NCBI GenBank assembly: GCA_032622095.1
Contig: CP136063.1
Span: forward strand, 282,279,426-282,343,425
Origin: Siphonodentalium dalli
Taxonomy: Eukaryota; Mollusca; Scaphopoda; Gadilida; Siphonodentaliidae
Direction of reading: 5' to 3'
DNA: 64,000 bases
Shown: positions 55,982 to 64,000 of the stretch, piece by piece
How positions within the stretch are numbered: the stretch's first letter is position 1
Layout of the letters: each line of letters begins with the position of its first letter
Notes under the pieces: model-generated
The model's input: the letters and a program-made list of their open reading frames with translations, nothing else
Told to the model about the DNA's origin: nothing
Database searches by the model: none
Made by a program: the position numbers and the translations under genes

Positions 55982-56498
55982 ATTAATATGTACAATTATA
56001 TTATATACCATTGTAGCTTTTTAACACATATTTTGCTCTCGTGTTCGTAAATTTCCTATGGCTTACAATGGTTGTTAATGACCCGCTTGTGGTGTCTTTC
56101 ATATCACTAGGCAGGCACATGTCGCTTCCGCGATTAAGCTATCGGCTCATTAGCTATAATTGAAATTGGAGCGGTACCTACGGATAGGTCCATTAATCTA
56201 TAGGACGAAACAATGTCCTGATATAATTATAATGGGCGTCGCGCCAGAGGGATTTCCACATGGAAGCAGTCAGCGATAAAGATAAACATTAAGTCATATA
56301 GTGTTAAACGAGGTTTCCGTGACACCTGATATATGTTACTCAATTGAGTAAACATGTCACTAACCAATGTTAATAGCTGGGCCGACTTCATACGGGGCCC
56401 CGACTTCTCCTAGGCCGACTTCTCCGGGGCCGACTTTGTAGCGGGGGCGACTTCGTAGCGGGGCCGACTTCTCTTGTATTAGGTAGAACAGCATTTAA

Positions 56499-56695
56499 CC
56501 CTTTCATGACGGGAGATGCGCTGGTGCAGCATTAAAAATCACAATGCCAGTGCATATGTGAGTCTTCCATAGGTCAACGTAAATATTGTTAGGTAAATGT
56601 ATTACTTATATGTGAGAGGCCGCCAATGGGTGATTCACATATATAAGATAATGCATTGACACAGGAACCTTCAGGAAACTCCAGTCATGGAAGGG
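56499..56695. mobile_element. TTAA-type MITE 'C'
   Basis: 197 bp between TTAA at 56495-56498 and 56696-56699. Ends CCCTTTCATGAC and (reverse complement) CCCTTCCATGAC. The interior contains two diverged hairpin-module halves (GCCAGTGCATATGTGAG and CACATATATAAGATAATGCA). A third end type associated with the same hairpin theme. No ORF. Confidence 0.75.
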
Positions 56696-56699
56696 TTAA

Positions 56700-57245
56700 T
56701 ATATACTAGCTGCTTAATAATCAGTGAATTAATGTGTAAAATTCTAATTGTGTATTCGATCCATGACAAATATTATTTCGTATTTTCGAAGTATTTTGTG
56801 AAGCTCCGAGAATTCGACATTTTGGTGTCTTCGTCTTCAAATTTCGTATCGGCTTCTCTGATTGGTTCAAAAGTCAAGGCTTACCCAATCAGATCGTTTT
56901 GTTTATACTTGGTTAATATTCGTGTTTGCCATTGGATTTAATCGATAATCAATTTAGATCCAAACACAACCCATGTTTAGGTTTTCACTTGAGAGGTTAA
57001 AAGTCCTGTGCTTTCTTCTCTTCAGTGTGCTTCCTTTCAAAACTCCAAAAGAGTAGGTTGCATCAGTTAAGACTTCACCCAGTCGCTTGCAGTAGATATC
57101 ATAGACCATGTTTCAATTTCAGTAAACACCTAACCAGGTCGTTCTTTTGCATATGGATAGGGCAGATTTCGTTTGAATTAAATTACATATTTTCATGAAT
57201 AAATATTTCCTTCATAGTTGGTTGACTTTCAAAATGAGCGAGAAG
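56700..57245. other. No gene recognised
   Basis: Open stretch 56687-56941 has no recognisable motif. Ordinary AT-rich sequence. Confidence 0.4.
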
Positions 57246-57249
57246 TGAC

Positions 57250-57540
57250 GTAGTTATCTATTTATAGAACTTGTGTGATGTACTTCCGGTTGTAGTATAT
57301 ATAGATTGTGAAGTCATTTGGTATCTATTTTGAGATATCGAGACTTGGATGGAATATTTATAGAATGTAACGTCATTTGGTATCCATTTATAGAGTTGGG
57401 ACCTAAGTTGGTATATTAATAGATCGTGCGTGTTTTGGCATCTATTTTGAGACATAATGTGCATAATTGTAGGTTGTGACACCATTTGCTATCTATTTTT
57501 GATACACTTAACACAGTTTGACAGTTATTTAGTTATCTAT
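57250..57540. repeat. Degenerate tandem repeat, unit about 55-60 bp
   Basis: Five or so units of the form (A/T)GATTGTGA(A/C)GTCATTTGGTA followed by TCTATTT(T/A)GAGA. Non-coding. Confidence 0.55.
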
Positions 57541-58774
57541 AGTTGGCTTTGAGCAATAATTACATACATTGAGTTTGAATTTAGTTTCCAAGCTGTATAA
57601 AACCTGGTTTGATAGTTTTTTTTTGCTTTGTGAGAATAAATAAAGTGATTTTCTCTGAATAGTAATTAAGGAATTTATCCTGTGATCTTACCGTATATCT
57701 TATGATTTAGTGGATATAAATTATACCTTATAGAAATCAGTGATAGTATTTATTTCATTTTGGAGGATTTCTGGTTGAAATCCTAGGTTTATTTTGCAGA
57801 AATCTTATTGTGAAATATTTAGTGAGATTAGATTAGTTTGGAAATAGAACTTTTTATAGAATATTTAAAGTGAAGTAGTATATTGTGAAGTGCAGTTACA
57901 TATACACATATATATTCATATATTATTGATAGAATAAATTGTGTGTCCCTATATTGTGGTTTATCTTATTTAAGAAAATCCCCAATTCGAACATATACTG
58001 CGTTACTGGCCAGTGTGGGACTGTGCCGGTTACAGTCCAAATGACCCAATCCCACAAAATACTCCTCTCCGATCCAAGCACATGTCCTCTAATCATCCGA
58101 TTAATCCTATTTGATTGGTCAACATCTCAATCGCCCACATTCATCATCAAACAAGCATCAACAATCCCCTTGTATGCCATCTAGGGATGCAAGACTACCC
58201 AGCATACCAATATAGTATTATAACTATGGGTACTACAGGATACATACTCGCAGTTGGTACAAACTATGATGAATAAAGTGACATACCCGCACCGCTTCAG
58301 ATTGTATCTTCGGAGCATACCCGCAACCCACATCTGGCGGTCAAGGTTATAAATCATATACCAGCGCCATTTGTACTTTTAACTCATGGACACACCACGT
58401 TATTGGTAGCACTGTATCCAACATACCTGCTACAACTACCCACACTGAACTAGGGTGACTGGGTAGCAACAATATACACGCACAAACTACCCGCATAGAC
58501 TAACAGGAACCAAGGGAAAACATACCTCCAATATACCCGCATTCAAACCCGAGACCTCTTCTGTGTCCATAACCCCCTGACATCTATATATTGACAAATC
58601 AAATCCACGCTCAACAAACCTAGAGTATAAAAGGACAGGCAAAATCCAAATCTACCCACGCGATCCTGGTCCTGATGAAGATACACTTGTTATCAAAAGC
58701 GCTAGACCATTTTTATGATATCCAAGTGATTCAGTACCTCCCTGGAGGATCATCCTCGCCTAATTTTCTATAGT
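57541..58774. other. AT-rich then ACCCGC-rich repetitive stretch, no gene
   Basis: 57600-57950 is T-rich with repeated TAGTGA-like words. 58190-58560 has many scattered CATACCCGCA/CTACCCGC words, suggesting a degenerate simple repeat. No supported exon. Confidence 0.4.
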
Positions 58775-59036
58775 ATGAAAATGGCAAATGATGATTTGAT
58801 TCCATGGGATGACCTACTCTTTGAATATACCGATAGTGATATTTTCATTGAAATTGATCAACAGCAGAAGCAGATGAGTTCACTGCAACCAAGAAAACTA
58901 AATGTGTGTCTATTGAACCACCAACATAAAGAATAACACAGGTTATCATTGTCCAAAATGAGAGAAAATCCTAATAAAAAAAAGTGGACATTTCGTGGTC
59001 ATGTACAGAATCAACACAAACTGTTTGGCTTGAAAG
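58775..59036 (+). pseudogene. Possible decayed exon, unidentified
   Basis: An ATG at 58775 opens an acidic start (MANDDLIPWDDLLFEYTD). The frame ends near 58936 and another frame over 58950-59036 reads KKKWTFRGHVQNQHKLFGLK before a GT donor at 59037. F-x2-H-x4-H in the second part vaguely suggests half a zinc finger. No family is recognised; low confidence. Confidence 0.2.
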
Positions 59037-59289
59037 GTGAGCTTCCTCAATTAGTTTGATTTATTCTATGGTTTTCAAGTTTGGTTTCAAATTGAATGGC
59101 ATCCAGTAATTTCATGAGATATTTTTCTTATTAAGAGCATTTATGAAATTGATACAAATGTTTTCATTGGGGACAGAAACATGGATGTAAATGCTGAGAT
59201 TAAAGTCAATGCAATAGGGCAGTCAATGTGCAATTTCAATCGAGAACAGCATGTGACTGACATATCACCTACTGGGCCAAATATTTTAA

Positions 59290-59372
59290 TCAGAAGACAA
59301 AATACACTAAATAACAGGACAAATAAACTAAATAATAGGACAAATAAACTAAATAATAGGACAAATAAACTA
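59290..59372. repeat. 21-bp in-frame tandem repeat
   Basis: Three to four copies of AATAGGACAAATAAACTAAA. In the + frame they give NNRTNKL repeats within an otherwise short ORF (59181-59453). Probably non-coding microduplication. Confidence 0.75.
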
Positions 59373-59958
59373 AATCTATCTTTGAAAATACACAATATGA
59401 TGCAAGCTTTTGTTTTGACTTTCCAGTTTACATTTATTTTTCCCATATTGTGATGTATTTTCACTAAATAATATTTGACTCTGAGAAACTATTAACTGCA
59501 TGAAGGTAACATGCACTACTATGTGCATACATGTAGATGTTTTATTACAGTTAAAGAAATAGATCAACATCACTTCACTGAGAAAATATAATAGACAGCA
59601 GTTTTCAACATTAAATATTATATAAAAGAAACGGGGGTGAAAAACAAAAAATGCTTGTGTGATTCTCATGTCTGTCGTTCCTAGGAAGGGGGGAGATTTT
59701 CATCGGATCAGTTTTTCCGCCCGATGTACCGTAAATCATACCTCTGTTAGGGACGGGTACCATAATTTCTCTTGATTAAAAAGGCAGAATTAACTCATTG
59801 AAAAACAAAAAATTAAAAAAGGCAGAATTAAAAAAAATAATAATTAAAAAAATGTCATATGTTTCTGACCAACAACGCCAGTGGCGGGCTAACCTGCTAG
59901 TATTATATAAAAGAAAATACATGTATAAACCTCTCTAAACAAAATAAAATATTCATTT

Positions 59959-60399
59959 TTGCAACTAAGTTTTGAGTTGTCATATCCGGCTGCGCACGGA
60001 CAAGTTCAAAAGGACCTCATGTATAACCTGTTTGGGGAGTCGGCTGTTGTTGTGATAAGCAAATATACCTGCAAACTTGGAAATGTGCGAAACTTCATAT
60101 ATAGTTTGATCAAAGAAGTGATGAACATTCAGGCGAATTTATCGCTGTCAACTGACAAAGAATGCATCTTCAAACAATTGCACGAAAAGCATTGTAGAAC
60201 AAGATTTCATTAATCTATTTACGGAAGATGTAAACTTCATAGAAAAAGATATCAACAGTTTCCTTCAAATATTTCTTCTGGAAATGATTCATCAATTACT
60301 GGTTCAGTATGCCAAAGCTAAAGAGGTTGAGTCTGTTAAAGAACAGGCAGTTCTGTCAAATAATGACCAAATGTCCCGTATTATACATACATGTATGTG
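59959..60399 (+). pseudogene. Unidentified coding fragment, one frameshift
   Basis: Open from 59959 in one frame (SFELSYPAAHGQVQKDLMYN, FGESAVVVISKYTCKLGN) to 60213, then in the next frame from about 60190 (QDFINLFTEDVNFIEKDINS, LVQYAKAKEVESVKEQAV) to about 60399. Together about 145 helical, protein-like residues. No known motif. No initiating ATG, so it is an internal exon or a fragment. Confidence 0.3.
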
Positions 60400-60784
60400 A
60401 AATTATGATAAGAACTCTAAATCGGAGATACTCCTGGATGAAGGGGGAATCTAAAAAATCTGAAAATCTAAAAATCTGAACACGTTGGTCTGAGAAAACC
60501 CAATGAGTGTGTGTAGTACTAACTGTGTACTTGCTTGTTCGTGAGTATGAAATGGTTGGTCGAAAATCAGTGAACATGAATACATTGTCAGCCACATCTC
60601 TTCCCACCACCAGCAATTCCTCTGAAAAAACTGAAATGACACTTCACGATCTGCCATCTTTCAATTACTGTCCAGGAAACATGCACCATGGACGACCCAC
60701 TTCCAGAAGACTTAGAATCTGAGCTTCTATTCCTGGCAACAAGAGTACAACACTAAACTGTTCTTTATCCGACCTCATCATTAA

Positions 60785-60964
60785 CTCTTTCAGTGCCAAG
60801 TTCGATTTTTGTATCAACCCACATTTCCTTGATCATTTTTCAAATTTATTGATTATAATAATGTGATACATAATGTGATGTATGACATTATTATAATCAA
60901 TAAATTTGAAAAATGATCAAAGAAATATGGGTTGATATAAAAATCGGACTTGGCACTGAAAGGG
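60785..60964. mobile_element. TTAA-type MITE 'B', complete palindromic copy
   Basis: 180 bp, TTAA at 60781-60784 and 60965-60968. Arms CTCTTTCAGTGCCAAGTTCG onward (right arm begins CCCTTTCAGTGCC in reverse complement) are complementary nearly to the centre (TGATACATAATGTGATGTATGA), so the whole element folds as one hairpin. The left 40 bases match 14849-14886. No ORF. Confidence 0.85.
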
Positions 60965-60968
60965 TTAA

Positions 60969-61970
60969 AAGCCATCTCTATTCCATCAAATACTCCTATT
61001 ACACCAGAATGTCAGAAGATGATGATTTTATCGTGGGCCAGCTGAGTCTGATTCTTACGATTCAGGGCCACGCAAATAAGATCAAACATGAAAATTATGT
61101 CTAAATCATAACAGGTTTTATGCAGCAAGACAAGGCTTAATGTAATGATCATCAAACCGAGGGATAAACACCCTTGAACTTCCGGGGAATACCCAGGTTA
61201 ATTCAGGGTTGGAACTCGCCGTATTAGGGATGTAAACACTTCCAATGCGCATGCGTCAGAGGATAGATTAATGGAAAGATTGACCAATTCCAAGAAACGC
61301 TCATTAATATTCATGAAATACCTTTTTAAGAAACTTTTAATTAGAAGATGGCAGCAGGGAGCCAACCCGAGAGTGTGGGCATACTTGGAACCCACGCGAG
61401 GTAGCGTCTATTAAAAAGAAACATTCGCTTTGTTAAATTCTCGGAAAAAGGGTAATATTTTTTACATTATTAATACATACATGTACTTTCCCTATTTAGG
61501 GACGAAAATAACGCATCCCTGCCAGTCCCTGCTAGCACTTTGAAATCAACATGTGTCAGTCAATTTCGGAACATGAATTTTACCCGCCCATCCTCCCAAG
61601 TTCTAATTGGAAACATCACAGTCCCACGATAAGAGTTCTTCCGTTTTCTGCTCACTACAGGGATAGATAATCATATATATATATATATTAATATCTTTGT
61701 CATTTATGTCTTTCACTTTGTTGAACATTATCTTATGTATTTCATACCACATTACCTCATTCATTAATACTATGTTCATTAGTGTGTCTGGGTGCTACCG
61801 ATTAATGATAATAGATGAGTTTATGAGAGAATGAACTGTGTATATATGGAAATTGTGTTGGAGCTAGGATGTGTGTGAGACGGTGGGCGACGTCGTTTTA
61901 GTCTCCCACCTTTGAGCCTTACTATAATTTTTACATGAAAATATATCACATTTTCAAGTCCACATACTGG
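60969..61970. other. No gene recognised
   Basis: Includes an AT-dinucleotide run at about 61673-61690. Short ORFs (60913-61104, 61198-61395) have no motif. Confidence 0.4.
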
Positions 61971-61978
61971 TACTTGAA

Positions 61979-63115
61979 GGATCCGGGCCCACTCGCCCCA
62001 GACAGTTTTTGAGGCGAGCTGGCCCAGCTTTCAGGGGCGAGTTGGCCCGGGTATTATATTTGTATTAAAGTTGCAAATAAGTTAATATATATTAATATAT
62101 TAATTTCTTAAGTTCAGATTATGATATATTTCAGAGTTATGTCCATCAATTTTGACATATAGATTACTTTATGCACGTTTTTTAGCAAAGATAATACCAG
62201 TCTATCACACTAGTTAGTTTGAACGACGAACCGGGCAAATTCATAAATAACAATAATGAACTGTTATCACATTCTGAATATTAAAGTTTCTCTTATTCTC
62301 TGAGTTCATCTCACTATCTCTGGAGTTTGGGAAACCCTTAGAAGCCGTTATTATATCCCCATTCATATCCTATCAAAACAATAGAAGCAGGTTGTTTACA
62401 CAGTAACCAGTCGACTAATCACACCTCACACTTCAGAGGGTGAGATGGCTTCAGAACGTGTGATAGATAATAACTTTCATATGCCGACCACATACAGTAT
62501 ATAAGCAGTGCAATTATTATCTGACATCATAACCACAAAGATGTTCCGTTGTGTAAAGTCAGTAGCGAATATTAGGAATATTATATCTTCTAGGACAGAA
62601 ACCAGGTGGAGATGTAGTGTCAAGAATCCAACCACGACATGCAGCATGTCCATCATCCAAACAGGCAATCATTTCTCCAAGAAACATGATCACACCCACG
62701 AGGCCGACCCGCAGTTTATCATGAGAAAGAAGGTGTATGCAAGAGCACAGCGTTCCGACTATGTCAAAGTGTTCAGAGAAGTCGTGGCCAGACTAGATCA
62801 TCCTGCTGTGACCAATGTTGTGCTTGATTTTGAAACAGCTCGATATGTGAGGTGGTCCCAGGAATTAGCAGCAAAATAAATAATTATCACTACTACTACT
62901 ACTACTACTACCAAACTATCTCCCGACAACCCTTTGTCTTGGAGAGAGAGAGAGAGAGAGGGGGAGAAAGAGGTAGAGAGAAAGCAAGCAAAACGACACC
63001 AAAGAAAAACGACACCAAAGAAAACAACTTAAATAAGACATTATCCCTTGGACCGAGTTGGCCCGGGACGAGCTGGCCCAGGTCAACTGGACCCTGGGGC
63101 GAGCTGGCCCTTTCA
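61979..63115. mobile_element. MULE-like element with GAGCTGGCCC subterminal repeats
   Basis: About 1.14 kb flanked by TACTTGAA (61971-61978 and 63116-63123). The left end has GGGCCCACTCGCCCCAG and two further GCGAG(C/T)TGGCCC motifs; the right end has GGGCGAGCTGGCCC and two more in inverted arrangement. The interior holds a FLYWCH-like ORF, an ACT triplet run (62888-62911) and a GA run (62941-62960). An 8-bp duplication is within the MULE range. It looks like an internally deleted relative of the 53442-56480 element. Confidence 0.68.
62508..62879 (+). pseudogene. FLYWCH-like / MULE transposase remnant ORF
   Basis: Open frame of about 123 codons to TAA 62877-62879; the first plausible ATG is at 62540 (MFRCVKSV). 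RWRCSVKNPTTTCSMSI with HDHTHEADP gives the Trp, Cys pair and H-x-H of a FLYWCH-type zinc finger. It is followed by FREVVARLDHPAVTNVVLDF, ending ETARYVRWSQEL. VVLDFETA resembles the second catalytic Asp motif of MULE transposases (usually DFE-A), with the expected roughly 200 residues between finger and motif missing. It was most likely a DNA-binding transposase, now internally deleted. Confidence 0.55.
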
Positions 63116-63123
63116 TACTTGAA

Positions 63124-63540
63124 AGCCAAGCAATTATGTTTATCCCTCACCAAAGATGCCCAATCTGATTTGACACAAAAAACTAGAATTTAGACCATTC
63201 AATAAACAGTGTCAGTTTGTATATTTATCACTTCAGGCAGCCCTCATAATGGGCTACGTCAATCAGCAATGCCGAAGCCATGGCAAAGAACACCCGGAAA
63301 CACACGCAGTTTACGTCACATTTTAGCGTGGTTTCTTGTCAGTAAACAATACATGAAGCTTAATTATTGTTTACATCGCCAAACTATTTGCATCCACGGT
63401 CGAACACCTCGACATACGAACAAGCCATCTGTTTAGCTGTGCCGACATAGTTGTCATTCAATCTGTGTTTACAAACTTTACAATTAACAATAACATTTGA
63501 CAGCTGAGATTTATCGGCAGCCCCTCCAGGCTCAAGCATC
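63124..63540. other. No gene recognised (leader of the following ORF)
   Basis: Ordinary sequence. The ORF downstream starts at the first ATG of its frame; no splice acceptor or core promoter was identified. Confidence 0.4.
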
Positions 63541-64000
63541 ATGCCAAAATCAAAAAAGAAGACGAGAGCGAAACGTTCAGCAGAGACTACCACTCCTCTT
63601 CCCAAACGCACGTCGAGGAGAGGTGTATCTAATCAACAGGTGGTCACCCCACCTGAGCAGGCTGATGTTATTAATAATAACCCTTGGAATGACACACTTA
63701 ATCCAAAGAATTGGATGGCATCTCACTGGAGATCACAGCTGAAAACAAAAAACATTATGGTACCTGACTCACTGAAAAAACCTGACCTGGTTAAGATATT
63801 CGAGATGAACGCAGGTTGTCCTGCTCCGAATGCCGATTCACAAGAATCAGATGAATGTCTAGACGTTGAAGACGACATCATTAATATCAGAACTGCCCAA
63901 CAACAGTCGATGTCAAATGCATTTGACACTTCCAACCGGCACGAAATGGCGTATAAGAACCAACAATCAAACAGACACCTCAACTTGCTCAAGATCAGAT
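63541..64000 (+). CDS. Partial ORF with SAP-like helix pair, runs off the window
   Basis: ATG at 63541 (ATCATGCC) and 153 codons without a stop to the right edge. The N-terminus is highly basic (MPKSKKKTRAKRSAE, PKRTSRRG). Residues about 51-82 (WNDTLNPKNWMASHWRSQL, then IMVPDSLKKPDLVKIFEMN) look like a SAP-type helix-extension-helix with the usual basic residue before the second helix. An acidic and Gln/Asn-rich tail follows. Comparable N-termini occur in ORF1 of tyrosine-recombinase (DIRS/Ngaro-like) retroelements and in chromatin proteins. The 3' part is needed to decide. Confidence 0.55.
   Translation, partial: MPKSKKKTRAKRSAETTTPLPKRTSRRGVSNQQVVTPPEQADVINNNPWNDTLNPKNWMASHWRSQLKTKNIMVPDSLKKPDLVKIFEMNAGCPAPNADSQESDECLDVEDDIINIRTAQQQSMSNAFDTSNRHEMAYKNQQSNRHLNLLKIR

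Larger units (their letters stand above)
53442..56480. mobile_element. MULE-like element with GAAGTCGGCCC subterminal repeats
   Basis: About 3.04 kb flanked by a perfect 9-bp duplication AGGTAGAAC (53433-53441 and 56481-56489), the length typical of Mutator-like elements. The left end has three GAAGTCGGCCC/AAAGTCGGCCCC motifs within 75 bases. The right end has six in inverted orientation (56370-56470: GGGCCGACTTC variants). The outermost bases are poorly matched (GGTATCTGGAGAAG against AATACAAGAGAAG). It encloses a 288-codon ORF and a nested hAT element. No MULE transposase was seen, so it is non-autonomous. Confidence 0.72.

Noticed and set aside
57939-58184. 81-codon ORF
   Set aside because: No motif; followed by degenerate repeat sequence and lacking splice or start support.
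63497-63742. ORF in another frame over the start of the window-edge ORF
   Set aside because: The overlapping 63541 frame is longer, stays open and has domain-like content.

Overview
The window is eukaryotic genomic DNA, most likely from a bivalve or another mollusc. Coding sequence is split by GT-AG introns and is sparse. Most of the sequence is transposon debris. Lineage hints, none decisive, are the abundance of ACATGTA, dispersed repeats with GACGGACG and CTCAGGTGAGCTAAAA tails, a fibrinogen-related exon, and a HECT ligase-like gene of a type common in molluscs, cnidarians and fish. There are no operons, no rRNA or tRNA genes that I can recognise, and no CRISPR array.

Layout. 1-560: dispersed repeats. 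940-9432: a decayed CACTA/EnSpm-like transposase on the + strand, split at a TTAA by a TTAA-type MITE that itself carries a Ty1/copia retrotransposon (4060-8723, minus strand, with LTRs, primer-binding site and polypurine tract). 9636-16400: many small inverted-repeat elements, including a second copy of the MITE, a palindromic CTTAAG array and a THAP-domain remnant. 15347-17540: two different BED-finger hAT transposase pseudogenes lying end to end. 17802-21386: an unidentified exon-like ORF, then a broken non-LTR retrotransposon with a 68-bp perfect snapback and a 45-base G run inside its reverse transcriptase. 21400-28900: dispersed repeats, a second CTTAAG palindrome array, and a ghost copy of the region around the next gene's first exon.

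28978-52135 is the only apparently intact host gene. Sixteen + strand exons with matching splice phases give about 555 residues: a basic N-terminus, a conserved N-terminal domain, an acidic linker, a ubiquitin/UBX-like fold and the beginning of a HECT domain (G2E3-like HECT E3 ligase family). Two exon pairs of the linker have been tandemly duplicated. The introns contain several hAT, PIF/Harbinger-like and unclassified insertions with visible target duplications. The catalytic end of HECT was not found in the window.

53058-64000: a fibrinogen-domain last exon broken by TGG-to-TAG, and two MULE-like elements with GGCCC-rich subterminal repeats. One MULE-like element carries a 288-codon ORF and a complete nested hAT. 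The other carries a FLYWCH-type ORF. There are two further TTAA MITEs, and a new ORF with a SAP-like helix pair runs off the right edge. The most unusual pattern is a roughly 69-bp near-perfect hairpin found in MITEs with different terminal repeats, as though a hairpin cassette moves between element families.
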